Shown here in pieces: positions 1 through 8,320 of a DNA stretch of 64,000 nt (position 1 is the first letter of the stretch; each line of letters begins with the position of its first letter). The notes beneath the pieces were generated by a model. It did no database searches. It was not told the origin of the DNA and saw nothing but the letters and a program-made list of their open reading frames with translations. This stretch comes from Flavobacterium sp. (lineage in GTDB: Bacteria > Bacteroidota > Bacteroidia > Flavobacteriales > Flavobacteriaceae): positions 248,001-312,000 of the forward strand of contig JAQSDU010000019.1 in NCBI GenBank assembly GCA_029946065.1, given 5' to 3'. The translations under genes and the position numbers were made by a program.

Positions 1-399
1 GCCCGATTTAGCAGCAATTTCATATAAATTGTGAACGGCGCGCGTCATGTCGTAAGCCTCTTTTCCAGCAATGCGTTGCGTGGTTTCAATATAGCTAAGT
101 GCCGTTTTAAGGCGCATTTTTATTTTGTCCATCTGCTCAAATAACGCATAGTCTGCAATCAGATTTTCTACATTGATATAGGCAGGCATGACCTCGGGGC
201 CACTGTTCTTGAGTATATTGATGCAGTCTTGCGCATACGCTTTGTTTTGCACGTCCATACCGCGAAAGGCCTTGCGTTCTTCAGGCGTCATGCCATTGGC
301 CGGAAGTATTGCTAGCAATGCGTCTATATGAGCATTGATAGTAGCCAGGTTTTCTTCGGATACTACAGCGTTGATGCGGTTGAAGGAAATGTTGCTCAT
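1..399 (-). CDS. Hypothetical protein, 3' part outside the window
   Basis: The frame is open from the window edge to an ATG at 397-399 (133 codons seen); the C-terminus lies beyond base 1. The protein begins MSNISFNRINAVVSEEN and looks wholly helical and soluble, with no signal peptide, membrane segment or catalytic motif. I do not recognise a named family. It is divergent from the O-acetyltransferase gene, and its start lies 15 bases from an 11-copy 8-bp tandem repeat that therefore occupies its 5' leader or promoter. Codon usage looks like that of the neighbours. Reality of the gene is supported by the long open frame and sensible amino-acid composition; function unknown. Confidence 0.7.
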   Translation of the reverse strand, partial: MSNISFNRINAVVSEENLATINAHIDALLAILPANGMTPEERKAFRGMDVQNKAYAQDCINILKNSGPEVMPAYINVENLIADYALFEQMDKIKMRLKTALSYIETTQRIAGKEAYDMTRAVHNLYEIAAKSG

Positions 400-414
400 G
401 GTTTTAAGTTTTAG

Positions 415-502
415 AGGTTCAAAGGTTCAGAGGTTCAGAGGTTCAAAGGTTCAAAGGTTCAGAGGTTCAAAGGTTCAAAGGTTCAGAGGTTCAAAGGTTC
501 AG
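415..502. repeat. 8-bp tandem repeat, 11 units of AGGTTCAR
   Basis: Eleven uninterrupted units AGGTTCAA or AGGTTCAG run from 415 to 502, followed by a degenerate copy to 509. Because 8 is not a multiple of 3 the array reads open in several frames, which creates a false N-terminal extension on the downstream acetyltransferase. It lies between two divergent genes, directly before the start of the truncated gene at 399. Confidence 0.95.
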
Positions 503-514
503 AGTTCAGTGTCT

Positions 515-551
515 CAAAGGTACAAAGTTGTTGCTGAACTTTGTAACTTTG
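515..551. repeat. Inverted repeat between divergent genes
   Basis: Arms 515-529 and 537-551 (CAAAGGTACAAAGTT and AACTTTGTAACTTTG) pair with one mismatch around a 7-base loop. It follows the 8-bp array and precedes the acetyltransferase start. The 3' arm resembles the tract before dnaG (41694-41710). Could be an RNA hairpin or a remnant of the same repeat family. Confidence 0.6.
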
Positions 552-574
552 AAACTTTGCAACTAAAAAAAAAA

Positions 575-1126
575 ATGAAAACCGAAAAACAAAAAATGCT
601 CGACGGCGCATCCTATCTCGCCAATGACAAAGAACTCGTGGCAGAACGGCTGCGGGCAAAAAAACTGCTCCACAGGCTCAATGTAATCGAATACATCGCC
701 AACGGAAATGCGCGCGCCATTATTCGGGAATTAATGCCGAATGCCAACCGGAAAATGTATATCGAGCCGCCATTTCATTGCGATTACGGCTACAACATCC
801 ATTCGGGAGAAAATATTTATTTTAATGTAAATTGTGTGGTTTTGGATACGATGAAAGTTACCATCGGCGACAATGTTTTTTTTGGTCCCGGCGTTCATCT
901 TTACACGGCAACCCATCCGCTTGATCCCATTGAAAGGCGTACTGTAGAGCGTTCAAAACCTGTTACTATCGGTAATGATTGTTGGATTGGAGGCAATACG
1001 GTGATTTGTCCTGGCGTAACGATAGGAAATGGTGTTACGATTGGCGCAGGTTCAGTAGTAACAAAAGACATTCCCGATAATGTGCTAGCAGTTGGAAATC
1101 CGGCGAGGGCTATTCGAGAATTGTAA
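575..1126 (+). CDS. Sugar O-acetyltransferase (maltose/galactoside acetyltransferase type)
   Basis: 183 residues. Trimeric left-handed beta-helix acetyltransferase of the Maa/LacA/NodL group, expected to move acetyl from acetyl-CoA to a sugar hydroxyl in the cytoplasm. Visible: an N-terminal helical mac domain (about 1-55, LDGASYLANDKELVAERLRA), hexapeptide repeats from about residue 75 to the end, the catalytic-type His in TATHPLD (H114), and the CoA-side ending TIGAGSVVTKDIPDN then GNPARAIREL. Family length is normal (about 185). I chose the ATG at 575 because all codons upstream lie in the 8-bp repeat. Substrate cannot be told from sequence. Confidence 0.9.
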   Translation: MKTEKQKMLDGASYLANDKELVAERLRAKKLLHRLNVIEYIANGNARAIIRELMPNANRKMYIEPPFHCDYGYNIHSGENIYFNVNCVVLDTMKVTIGDNVFFGPGVHLYTATHPLDPIERRTVERSKPVTIGNDCWIGGNTVICPGVTIGNGVTIGAGSVVTKDIPDNVLAVGNPARAIREL

Positions 1127-1150
1127 TAAATGAAAAGGGTTTTTCATTTT

Positions 1151-1350
1151 AGCGTTGTCATATAAATAATGTGTGATAGAAACAATCCATTAACAAACTA
1201 TTTCTTCGCCACGAATTGCACGAATTAGCACAAATTTATTCGTGCAAATTCGAACAATTCGTGGCAAATAAACAAATGTAGCGTCATTCTATTTCAAAGC
1301 TTTGTGGATTGTGCCAAAATACCGGAATCACACACTATTTGGGACAACGC
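1151..1350. repeat. MITE-like palindromic element
   Basis: The ends AGCGTTGTC (1151) and GACAACGCT (1350) are inverse complements. Inside them follow further matching blocks (TGTGTGAT against ATCACACA; ACAATCCA against TGGATTGT), giving imperfect terminal inverted repeats of roughly 45-50 bases. A second palindrome sits in the middle: GCCACGAATTG at 1208-1218 pairs perfectly with CAATTCGTGGC at 1255-1265, with CACGAAT/ATTCGTG inside. No open frame is present, and a target duplication is not clear. This fills most of the 1127-1492 gap. Confidence 0.55.
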
Positions 1351-1419
1351 TTTAACCATAAGAAGAGTGACTAGTGACTACGAGTTAGAGCATTTTGATT
1401 AATAGAAAAATTAAAAGTA

Positions 1420-1468
1420 AAGGCATTAAGATTAATTAAGCCAAATAACTTAATAATCTTAATGCCTT
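1420..1468 (-). terminator. Terminator of the small secreted protein gene
   Basis: AAGGCATTAAGATT (1420-1433) pairs perfectly with AATCTTAATGCCTT (1455-1468). The inner ATTAAG/CTTAAT continues the stem, leaving an 8-base loop. It lies 24 bases past the stop of the leftward gene at 1493. Confidence 0.7.
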
Positions 1469-1492
1469 AATGGTTTAAAAAAACTAACTGTT

Positions 1493-1819
1493 TTATTTCG
1501 CTTTAACTTTCGATTTTTCAGCCACCAAAGCAAACGAAGTCGCTTTAAAACGATTCCCAACAATTTCTCCTGAAACAGTCGCTTGTCTTACAGCGTTGCA
1601 GAATCCGTCTTTGGCATGTGGATCAACATAAGCTTCCATTTTTTTGGCACCATCGACGAAATAAGTTTTTCCGTCAATTTTTACTGCCATTTCACAGGCA
1701 TCGCCTTTCATGCCGAATTTACATTCGCCACAAGCAACATCAACGACTTTATTGGTGATTTTTTGAGCACTTACCATACTTGTGATAAAGAATACGGCAA
1801 CAATGATTACGTTTTTCAT
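1493..1819 (-). CDS. Small secreted Cys-containing protein (DUF6370-like)
   Basis: 108 residues starting at ATG 1817-1819. Residues 1-18 are a signal peptide ending VSAQ. The mature part has four Cys: two in VACGECKFGM, one in GDACEMAV and one in DGFCNAVRQ. It also has a central KIDGKTYFVDG strand pair and the tail SGEIVGNRFKATSF. The conserved cysteines suggest a small periplasmic disulphide or metal-binding fold. From memory this matches a Bacteroidota family of unknown function (DUF6370); that name is a recollection and not a computed match. Single gene with its own terminator. No function can be assigned. Confidence 0.75.
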   Translation of the reverse strand: MKNVIIVAVFFITSMVSAQKITNKVVDVACGECKFGMKGDACEMAVKIDGKTYFVDGAKKMEAYVDPHAKDGFCNAVRQATVSGEIVGNRFKATSFALVAEKSKVKAK

Positions 1820-1863
1820 AATTTATAGTATTGAGATGTTAGATATTAGAATTGCGTTTTTTT

Positions 1864-1891
1864 CTTTTGACTTTCGACTTTTAACTTTTGA
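1864..1891. repeat. Period-7 CTTTNRA tract overlapping the purT stop
   Basis: Four heptads (CTTTTGA, CTTTCGA, CTTTTAA, CTTTTGA). The purT stop codon (complement of 1881-1883) lies inside the third, so the repeat encodes the last residues of PurT. Similar tracts occur at other gene ends in this window. Confidence 0.75.
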
Positions 1892-3047
1892 CTACGCTGA
1901 CCAGCGCAGCAGCGGCTTTAGCCCTTTCGGTAACTTCTTCAACAGGCGTTTCCAGACCGTCATTCGTTAGCGCAACACCCATTCTTCTGTATGGTCTTGA
2001 TGTTGGTTTTCCAAATATACGAAAATCTGTTTTAGGTAAAGCAGCAATTTTTTCAATGCCTTCATAAGTGGGATGGTTGCTGTTTTCTGAAGCTAATATG
2101 ACGGCACTTGCACCAACTTTTTCCAATTTGATTTCAAAAATAGGAAGACTCAAAATCGCCCGTAAATGCAATTCAAATTCGTTGAAATTCTGCGTTCCTG
2201 CCAAAGTCACCATTCCGGTATCATGCGGTCTTGGCGACAATTCTGAAAAATAGACACCATCATCGGTCAGGAAAAATTCGACGCCAAAGAGGCCTGCGCC
2301 ACCTAAAGCTTCAGTGACTTTTTCGGCCATATCTTGCGCTTCATATAAATCTTTGTCCGAAATTTTCGCCGGTTGCCAACTCTCTTGATAATCGCCGCGT
2401 TCTTGCCTGTGACCTATTGGTGCGCAGAATAAAGTTGGATTATTGTTCTGAGTGACGGTTAGCAAAGTGATTTCGGAATTGAATTTCACGAATGCCTCTA
2501 CGATTACTTCCACAACATCACCGCGGGAACCTTCGACGGCATAAAGCCAAGCTTTTTCAATATCACTCTCGGTTTTGATGGTCGATTGCCCTTTTCCAGA
2601 AGACGACATCAGCGGTTTTACCACACATGGAATACCGATATTAGCGACGGCTTTCTGCAATTCATCTGATGAGGTGGCGTAACGGTAATTGGCGGTTTTC
2701 AATCCCAATTCTTTGGCAGCCAAATCGCGAATCGCTTTTCGGTTCATCGTAAAATTCGCCGCTTTTGCGGATGGCACTACGGTAATACCTTGCTTTTCGT
2801 AATCATAAAACCGTTCGGTGCGAATTGCCTCGATTTCGGGAACGATAAAATCCGGTTGGTGTTTGGCAACAATGCGGTCGAGTTCGGCACCATCGAGCAT
2901 GTTAATGACTTCAAAACCATGTGCCACTTGCATTGCCGGTGCATTTTCATAACTGTCAACGGCAATTACGGTTTGCCCGATTCTTTGTGCGGCGATAACG
3001 AATTCTTTGCCGAGTTCGCCGGCGCCTAGGAGGAGTATTTTTGACAT
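1881..3047 (-). CDS. purT: Formate-dependent phosphoribosylglycinamide formyltransferase (GAR transformylase 2)
   Basis: 388 residues, the normal size. Makes formyl-GAR from GAR, formate and ATP, the folate-independent third step of purine synthesis, in the cytoplasm. N-terminal pre-ATP-grasp domain ([16 protein letters not shown], then [13 protein letters not shown]), ATP-grasp domain from about 110 to 310 ([15 protein letters not shown] for the nucleotide loop; [20 protein letters not shown] for metal and substrate ligands), and a small C-terminal domain ([19 protein letters not shown]). ATG at 3045-3047. Stands alone, and its 3' end runs into a period-7 repeat tract. Confidence 0.95.
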   Translation of the reverse strand: MSKILLLGAGELGKEFVIAAQRIGQTVIAVDSYENAPAMQVAHGFEVINMLDGAELDRIVAKHQPDFIVPEIEAIRTERFYDYEKQGITVVPSAKAANFTMNRKAIRDLAAKELGLKTANYRYATSSDELQKAVANIGIPCVVKPLMSSSGKGQSTIKTESDIEKAWLYAVEGSRGDVVEVIVEAFVKFNSEITLLTVTQNNNPTLFCAPIGHRQERGDYQESWQPAKISDKDLYEAQDMAEKVTEALGGAGLFGVEFFLTDDGVYFSELSPRPHDTGMVTLAGTQNFNEFELHLRAILSLPIFEIKLEKVGASAVILASENSNHPTYEGIEKIAALPKTDFRIFGKPTSRPYRRMGVALTNDGLETPVEEVTERAKAAAALVSVVKS

Positions 3048-3100
3048 TTTTGTGATATTTGGATAGAAAGTGAAAAGTAGAATGTCGAGAGAATGGTATT

Positions 3101-3137
3101 AAAGAAAAATACCGAAGTCAATTGGAACTTCGGTATT
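3101..3137 (-). terminator. Rho-independent terminator of the aminotransferase gene
   Basis: AATACCGAAGT (3108-3118) and ACTTCGGTATT (3127-3137) form a perfect 11-bp stem with an 8-base loop. Read leftward it is followed by a U-rich run (complement of AAAGAAA at 3101-3107). Confidence 0.85.
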
Positions 3138-3153
3138 ATCTAGTTATTCGTTA

Positions 3154-3175
3154 TTGACTTTCAAACTTTTGACTA
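3154..3175. repeat. Period-7 tract at the aminotransferase stop
   Basis: TTGACTT, TCAAACT and TTTGACT in register at 3154-3174; the stop (complement of 3173-3175) overlaps the last unit. Member of the CTTTNRA-like tract group. Confidence 0.55.
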
Positions 3176-4360
3176 ATTTGCTAAAACTTCTTTGATTCTT
3201 TTCAGTGCTTCTTTGAGTTGGTCTTCGCTAGTTGCATAAGACAAGCGGATGCAATTCGGATTTCCAAAAGCATCACCGGTAACGGTTGCGACAGCGGCTT
3301 CTCCCAATAAATACATCGAAAAATCATCTGCATTTTTGATTTCGATGCCGCGTAAAGTTTTTCCAAAGTAAGAAGAAACATCGGGGAACACATAAAACGC
3401 ACCTTCGGGAACGTTGAGTTTTAATCCTGGAATTTCATTGATGAGGCCAACGACCAAATCGCGTCGGCTGTGGAAAGCTTGTACCATTTCGTTCAATACT
3501 TTTGGATCGGCATCAACGGCAGCAATTGTAGCTCTTTGCGCAATGCTGTTCGCACCGCTGGTGACTTGTCCTTGCATTTTTGTACATGCTTTTGCAATGA
3601 ATTCTGGAGCGCCAATATAACCAATTCTCCAACCTGTCATGGCAAATGCTTTGGCAACCCCATTCACGGTAATTGTTTTTTCGAACATGCCCGGAATAGA
3701 ACCGATGCTGCAGAACGTCCCTGAGAAATTGATGTGCTCATAAATTTCGTCCGCAACGACATATATATTCGGGTATTTTTCCAACACTTTCGCCAACGCA
3801 GTCAGTTCTTCACGGCTATAAACAGAACCTGAAGGATTACAAGGCGAGCTGTACCAGATCATTTTTGTTTTCGGCGTAATGGCTTTTTCTAATTGCTCGG
3901 GTGTGATCTTGAAATCTGATTCTACCGATGTTGGCACCTCTACAGGAACTCCGCCGGATAACTTTACGATTTCGAAATAGCTTACCCAGTATGGAGCAGG
4001 TAAAATTACTTCGTCGCCATCGTTTAGCATCACCTGAGCAATATTATATAGTGATTGCTTGGCACCCGTCGATACTACGATATTGGCGGGTTTGTATTCT
4101 AAATTATTGTCTCTTTTAAATTTTCTGCAGATGGCTTCTTTCAAATCTGCATAACCGTCAACGGGCGTATATGTGCTGTAATTGTCGTCGATGGCTTGTT
4201 TTGCAGCTTCTTTAATGAAGTCGGGTGTATTGAAATCCGGCTCGCCTAAACTCAGGCTGATGATGTCTTTTCCTTGTGCTTTTAATTCTCTTGCCAAGGC
4301 TGCCATGGCAAGTGTTTGTGAAGTTGATAAGTTGTTAATCCTTTCCGATAATGGGTTCAT
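3173..4360 (-). CDS. Aspartate aminotransferase, class I/II PLP enzyme (I-gamma type)
   Basis: 395 residues, the usual size. Transfers the amino group between aspartate (or a related amino acid) and 2-oxoglutarate, cytoplasmic. Visible are SLSLGEPDFNTPDFI near the N-terminus, YTPVDGYADLKEAI, SSPCNPSGSVYSREEL (Asn for PLP), VADEIYEHINF (Asp and Tyr for PLP), the Schiff-base lysine K237 in GVAKAFAMTGWRIGY, and a C-terminal IRLSYATS (Arg for substrate carboxylate). The family includes aspartate and prephenate aminotransferases that cannot be separated by eye. Start ATG 4358-4360. Followed by a strong terminator, so transcribed alone or from upstream. Confidence 0.9.
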   Translation of the reverse strand: MNPLSERINNLSTSQTLAMAALARELKAQGKDIISLSLGEPDFNTPDFIKEAAKQAIDDNYSTYTPVDGYADLKEAICRKFKRDNNLEYKPANIVVSTGAKQSLYNIAQVMLNDGDEVILPAPYWVSYFEIVKLSGGVPVEVPTSVESDFKITPEQLEKAITPKTKMIWYSSPCNPSGSVYSREELTALAKVLEKYPNIYVVADEIYEHINFSGTFCSIGSIPGMFEKTITVNGVAKAFAMTGWRIGYIGAPEFIAKACTKMQGQVTSGANSIAQRATIAAVDADPKVLNEMVQAFHSRRDLVVGLINEIPGLKLNVPEGAFYVFPDVSSYFGKTLRGIEIKNADDFSMYLLGEAAVATVTGDAFGNPNCIRLSYATSEDQLKEALKRIKEVLAN

Positions 4361-4377
4361 TGTGTTGGTTTTTCAAA

Positions 4378-4396
4378 GGATGCAACGACTGCATCC
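4378..4396 (-). terminator. Hairpin after the desaturase gene
   Basis: GGATGCA (4378-4384) pairs with TGCATCC (4390-4396) around ACGAC. It lies between the leftward desaturase stop and the aminotransferase start. Read leftward it is followed only by a weak U stretch, so it may be a weak terminator or a leader hairpin. Confidence 0.4.
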
Positions 4397-4429
4397 GTCA
4401 ATTATTATTGGGTTTGCAGTTTACTATTT

Positions 4430-5524
4430 TTATGCCATTTGCGGGTTTTGCCCTAAATCTTTCAAATGTCTGAAATGAGCAATTACAGCACCGCGCATGG
4501 TTTTGAATTCATGGTAAGGTAAGTTGCATTCTTTTGCCGTTTGCTTAATAATCTCAGCGATTTTCCCATAATGCACGTGACTGATATGTGGAAACAAATG
4601 GTGCTCGATTTGGTGGTTCAATCCGCCAGTAAACCAATTAACGATGCGGTTTTTTGGTGCAAAATTTGCAGTGGTGTATAATTGGTGAATGGCCCATGTG
4701 TTCTCTAATTCGCCATTTTCATCCGGAATCGGATTGGTTGTTTCTTCAACCACGTGTGCCAATTGGAATACGATGCTTAAAATTAGACCGGCAGTATAAT
4801 GCATTGCGAAAAATCCAACCAAAACCTTCCACCAAGTGATGCCTAAAATCATCGGCAATACGAGCCAAATTGAAATATAAATTACTTTGGTGATTACCAA
4901 AACGGTCCATAATCTGGCTGGACTTTGCGGTTCGCCATAAGACAATTTGCGTTTCAGGTAACTTCTCATTTGCTTGAAATCGGTCGTAATCGCCCAGTTA
5001 AAAGTGAGTAATCCGTAAAGGAAAACAGAATAATAATGTTGAAATTTATGGATTTTGTACCATTTGGCTTCTTTCGTAAAGCGGATTACGCGTCCGGCAT
5101 CCAAATCTTCGTCATGTCCGTGAATGTTGGTGTAAGTATGGTGCAAAACGTTGTGTTGTACTTGCCAATTATACACATTGCCAGCCAACACATAAATGCT
5201 GCCACCCATGAATTTATTGAGCCATGATTTGGTCGAAAAAGAACCGTGGTTGCCATCGTGCATCACGTTCATTCCAACGCCCGCCATTCCAACGCCGATA
5301 ACGATGGACAAAAGCAGCATCAGCCAAAACGGCATGTCAATGGTTAGGATTAGAAAGTAAGGTGTGAGGAAAATAACAAACATTAAAATTGCCTTGATGT
5401 GCAGTTTCCAGTTACCCGTTTTTTGAATGTTGTTTTCTTTGAAATAGGTGTTAACCCTTGAATTCAGGGTTCTAAAGAATTTCAGGTTGTCTTGTTTAGA
5501 GAATGTAGGGATTGTGGTATTCAT
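4430..5524 (-). CDS. Membrane fatty acid (acyl-CoA/acyl-lipid) desaturase
   Basis: 364 residues. Di-iron integral membrane desaturase that would insert a double bond into fatty acyl chains. All three histidine boxes are present: HDGNH (about 89-93), HNVLHH (124-129) and the front-end type HQIEHH near residue 305 (GLNHQIEHHLFPHISHVHY). Hydrophobic segments lie at about 42-80, 105-120 and 215-260. There is no fused cytochrome b5 domain, unlike many eukaryotic front-end desaturases. The QxxHH third box suggests delta-5/6-type chemistry by family analogy, but regiospecificity is unproven. A TACCTTTG -7 element lies 30 bases upstream of the ATG. Confidence 0.88.
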   Translation of the reverse strand: MNTTIPTFSKQDNLKFFRTLNSRVNTYFKENNIQKTGNWKLHIKAILMFVIFLTPYFLILTIDMPFWLMLLLSIVIGVGMAGVGMNVMHDGNHGSFSTKSWLNKFMGGSIYVLAGNVYNWQVQHNVLHHTYTNIHGHDEDLDAGRVIRFTKEAKWYKIHKFQHYYSVFLYGLLTFNWAITTDFKQMRSYLKRKLSYGEPQSPARLWTVLVITKVIYISIWLVLPMILGITWWKVLVGFFAMHYTAGLILSIVFQLAHVVEETTNPIPDENGELENTWAIHQLYTTANFAPKNRIVNWFTGGLNHQIEHHLFPHISHVHYGKIAEIIKQTAKECNLPYHEFKTMRGAVIAHFRHLKDLGQNPQMA

Positions 5525-5553
5525 AGTTTTTAATTAAAACGCAAAAGCGTTGT

Positions 5554-5561
5554 CAAAGGTA
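5554..5561 (-). promoter_or_regulatory. -7 promoter element of the desaturase gene
   Basis: TACCTTTG on the minus strand, matching the Bacteroidota TAnnTTTG motif, 30 bases before the ATG. No clear -33 TTG checked. Confidence 0.5.
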
Positions 5562-5618
5562 AATATTCTATAGCATGTAAACGTTTAAAACGGCAATAAA
5601 TTTCATCACGAAAATGAT

Positions 5619-5626
5619 TACTTTTG
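5619..5626 (+). promoter_or_regulatory. -7 promoter element of rsmG
   Basis: TACTTTTG. A start site near 5632 leaves a leader of about 40 bases to the ATG at 5673. Confidence 0.5.
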
Positions 5627-5672
5627 TGACTCGAGGCGTATAGCCAAATTGAATGATATTAAAACTTACGAA

Positions 5673-6305
5673 ATGAAAGCCATTCTGGATTATTTCCCCA
5701 ACCTGACTGATACCCAGAAGCATCAGTTTGCAATGCTCGAAGCCTTATACCACGATTGGAATGCGAAAATCAACGTCATTTCCCGTAAGGATATCGACGA
5801 ATTATATACCAAACATGTGTTGCATTCACTGGCAATTGCCAAGGTGCAAAAATTTGAACCAGGCACCTATGTTTTGGATGTTGGTACAGGAGGCGGGTTT
5901 CCGGGAATTCCGCTTGCGATTTTATTTCCGGAAACGCGATTTTATTTGATTGATGTGATTTTGAAGAAAATAAATGTCGTAAAAGCTGTCGCGGAAGCAT
6001 TGGAATTAAAGAACGTAAAAGCAGAGCAAATTCGTGCAGAAAACGTAAAAGGCGATTTCGATTTTATTGTGAGCCGCGCCGTAACAAACATGCCCGATTT
6101 TGTTTCTTGGATAAAAGACAAAATCAAAAAACAAAACAAGCACGAGCTTAAAAACGGGATTTTATACTTGAAAGGCGGTAACTTGACCGAAGAACTCAAA
6201 GGTTTCCCAAAAGCGACGGAGTATAATATCGCTGATTTCTTTTCAAACGAATTTTTTGAAACGAAGAAAGTAGTGCATTTGCCACTAAAGTTTATTCCTA
6301 AGTAA
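5673..6305 (+). CDS. rsmG: 16S rRNA (guanine(527)-N7)-methyltransferase
   Basis: 210 residues. Methylates G527 of 16S rRNA with SAM. The GidB/RsmG family signature is clear: MKAILDYFPNLTDTQ start, LALYHDWN-like substrate helix (YHDWNAKINVISRKD), LHSLAIA, the SAM loop VLDVGTGGGFPGIPLAI, then LIDVILKKINVVKAVAE and FIVSRAVTNMPDF. The frame stays open to a TTG at 5649, but the ATG at 5673 gives the usual family N-terminus, so I chose it. Convergent with the T9SS protein gene; a hairpin lies between. Confidence 0.93.
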   Translation: MKAILDYFPNLTDTQKHQFAMLEALYHDWNAKINVISRKDIDELYTKHVLHSLAIAKVQKFEPGTYVLDVGTGGGFPGIPLAILFPETRFYLIDVILKKINVVKAVAEALELKNVKAEQIRAENVKGDFDFIVSRAVTNMPDFVSWIKDKIKKQNKHELKNGILYLKGGNLTEELKGFPKATEYNIADFFSNEFFETKKVVHLPLKFIPK

Positions 6306-6332
6306 AAGTGCGGAAACCTTTCAAATAAAAAT

Positions 6333-6361
6333 CCCCCAAATAGTGTCTAACTTTTTGGGGG
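6333..6361. terminator. Hairpin between rsmG and the convergent T9SS gene
   Basis: CCCCCAAA (6333-6340) and TTTGGGGG (6354-6361) form a perfect 8-bp GC-rich stem, 28 bases after the rsmG stop. It could end transcription from either side. Confidence 0.6.
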
Positions 6362-6389
6362 CAGTTCATATCGCTCCGGCTTTTTATTC

Positions 6390-6410
6390 TTCGACTTTAA
6401 CTTTCAACTA
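6390..6410. repeat. Period-7 tract at a stop codon
   Basis: TTCGACT, TTAACTT, TCAACTA in register. The stop codon of the T9SS gene (complement of 6408-6410) is the last three bases. Confidence 0.5.
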
Positions 6411-8240
6411 TTTTTTAAGGATTTTTTTGACAACAATTCCTGCATCTGTAGCAACCGAAACCAGGTACATCCCTTTATGAAGACTACTAACATCAATCGC
6501 TCCGCCTGAAGGATTTCCAGTAAGTATCCTTCGGCCGTTAAGATCTGCAATGGTAAGAGACTGCAATTTAACATTTTCAGGAAGTTTCAGATAGAGAAAA
6601 TTGTCAACCGGATTCAAAATCTGTACATTTTTATCCAAACCGTTATGGGCGACAGAAAGATTGATCTGAAATTTTTCCATAATCGTATTGGTCTGGTTTA
6701 TAGATAGTAAAGGAACATCGACAGCTGTAGTTGAAGTCCGGAATACCGGTGCTTGCCCGGCGTTGCTGTAATAGCCATAAGTGGTTACAGTAACTGTACC
6801 GACTTCTAAAGGTCCGTAGTACAATAAAATATTTTGCACTGTTTTTAAACGGGTGACCGATGTGCTGTACGTGTCAATTCCCGAGCCATTCAGGAATAAT
6901 GTTCCGAAGGCATCAACAGTCGTTGTAATGGCTCCGGTAAATGTGCCGGAATAAGTGCCGTAAGTATAATTTCCAGCGATATTATCAGAATTTGTGTATC
7001 CGTAACTTAACGGAAAAGCACCGAGAGTGGCGTTATTGGTGTTGTAATTAAGGACCAGCCCGTTATTTTCGGCAGCTGTTATGGTAAATGCGTTCTCTGG
7101 CGTTCCTGAATAAATTTTAGAAGTACTGTTTACGCCATTTACGACAGATGAAGTTGTTACGACTTTACTAGTGTTCGGGTAAGACGCCAGTTCTGTCGGT
7201 GTCGGTGTAGCTTGACTCTCTGAAGATGATCCGGCAGAGGTAAGATTGCTGAAATTCCACACGGCGTCTTCACCTGAAGGAGATTGGTCTATTGCAGTAT
7301 CGGCAGTATAAACTTCAAAATCTGCAGCACCCGGACCGAAGAAATCTCCGACTGGCGTTTCAGGGTTGTCGGCGTTTATGAAACGTTCCATTAGAATATC
7401 TGTCAAATAAGTTTCAGACGCACCAAATTCGATTGTAGTTTCAGTTGTCCTGAAAATCGGTGCTTCGGTTACGCTATCGTCGTAATAGGCGCATATGGTT
7501 ATGTTAAGACTGCCTGTAACCCCCATAAACCCTTGTTTTAAATTATAATGATGTACTGTCTTTATACGGGTAACAGCGCCGGTGTAGGGACCAAAACCTA
7601 CGTCATTAAGGTTAAGGGTTCCATAAGCGTCTACACTCGTAGTGATAGTTGAGACAAAGAAAAGAGACTGATTCGAACCCGGGGTTCCAAATACCCAACT
7701 TCCGGTTCCAGTGCCGTCTGGATTTTCAGGGACAATCGTAGAAATCACAGTATCATTATAATCTAATGGAAAAGTACCGATTATTGGCGAGTCAAATTGG
7801 TATTCTTCAAAGGAATTGATGGTAAAGCCATCTCTGAAATATACTATTATTGGATTGTATGAACCATTAGATGGTACCGTCGTATAAAGCGACCGCAAAG
7901 TCAGCCCATCGGCGAGATTGCTATAAGTGGTTCTTGCAATACGCGGTGAATTGCCATCGATTTTTATCGTAGTTGTCGCTGTCTTTAAAGGAATCGGATA
8001 ACCGGAAGGGCTATAGTCTTCAGGCACGGCATCTGAAATACTGTCCCTCGATGTGCCAATTGCTGATAAATTATTGAAATTCCATACCAGTCCACCTCCT
8101 GCCGCTGACTGGTCAATCGGGGTAGAGGAAGACAATACCGTATAATTGGCATGATCGGCCCAAAAATAGTTATTTATTGGAGTTTGGGAATGGGCGGATA
8201 AACAAAATAAAATGAGTAAAAGGAGTAGTCTTGTTTTCAT
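6408..8240 (-). CDS. Secreted protein with internal duplication and T9SS type A sorting domain
   Basis: 610 residues. Signal peptide at 1-19 (MKTRLLLLLILFCLSAHSQ). Two copies of a beta-rich module of about 250 residues follow, roughly 22-285 and 290-540. Each has DQS..G...WNF(N/S)NL near the front, then IAGNYTYGTYSGTF or an equivalent, VDA(Y/F)GTL, and a TRLKTV motif before a YxYY...PVFRT(S/T) segment. The end (ILNPVDNFLYLKLPEN...GMYLVSVATDAGIVVKKI) is a type A T9SS sorting domain, so it should cross the outer membrane by type IX secretion. I chose ATG 8238-8240; the upstream TTG lies inside the promoter. The neighbour at 8321 carries one copy of the same module. Function unknown. Confidence 0.85.
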   Translation of the reverse strand: MKTRLLLLLILFCLSAHSQTPINNYFWADHANYTVLSSSTPIDQSAAGGGLVWNFNNLSAIGTSRDSISDAVPEDYSPSGYPIPLKTATTTIKIDGNSPRIARTTYSNLADGLTLRSLYTTVPSNGSYNPIIVYFRDGFTINSFEEYQFDSPIIGTFPLDYNDTVISTIVPENPDGTGTGSWVFGTPGSNQSLFFVSTITTSVDAYGTLNLNDVGFGPYTGAVTRIKTVHHYNLKQGFMGVTGSLNITICAYYDDSVTEAPIFRTTETTIEFGASETYLTDILMERFINADNPETPVGDFFGPGAADFEVYTADTAIDQSPSGEDAVWNFSNLTSAGSSSESQATPTPTELASYPNTSKVVTTSSVVNGVNSTSKIYSGTPENAFTITAAENNGLVLNYNTNNATLGAFPLSYGYTNSDNIAGNYTYGTYSGTFTGAITTTVDAFGTLFLNGSGIDTYSTSVTRLKTVQNILLYYGPLEVGTVTVTTYGYYSNAGQAPVFRTSTTAVDVPLLSINQTNTIMEKFQINLSVAHNGLDKNVQILNPVDNFLYLKLPENVKLQSLTIADLNGRRILTGNPSGGAIDVSSLHKGMYLVSVATDAGIVVKKILKK

Positions 8241-8261
8241 AGCAAATGATTTTAAGTCAGG

Positions 8262-8269
8262 CAAATATA
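8262..8269 (-). promoter_or_regulatory. -7 promoter element, T9SS gene
   Basis: TATATTTG on the minus strand, 21 bases before ATG 8238-8240. It overlaps the alternative TTG start and so argues against it. Confidence 0.6.
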
Positions 8270-8320
8270 CAGAGAATTGTAGTATATGTCGCTAAAGTTA
8301 AAGGTGTAACCCAAATGCAT

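Noticed and set aside
415..502. CRISPR-like array
   Set aside because: Units are 8 bp with no spacers, and no cas gene is present.
335..574. N-terminal extension of the O-acetyltransferase through the 8-bp repeat
   Set aside because: It reads repeated RFRGSKVQ units that come only from the microsatellite; the family N-terminus begins at 575.
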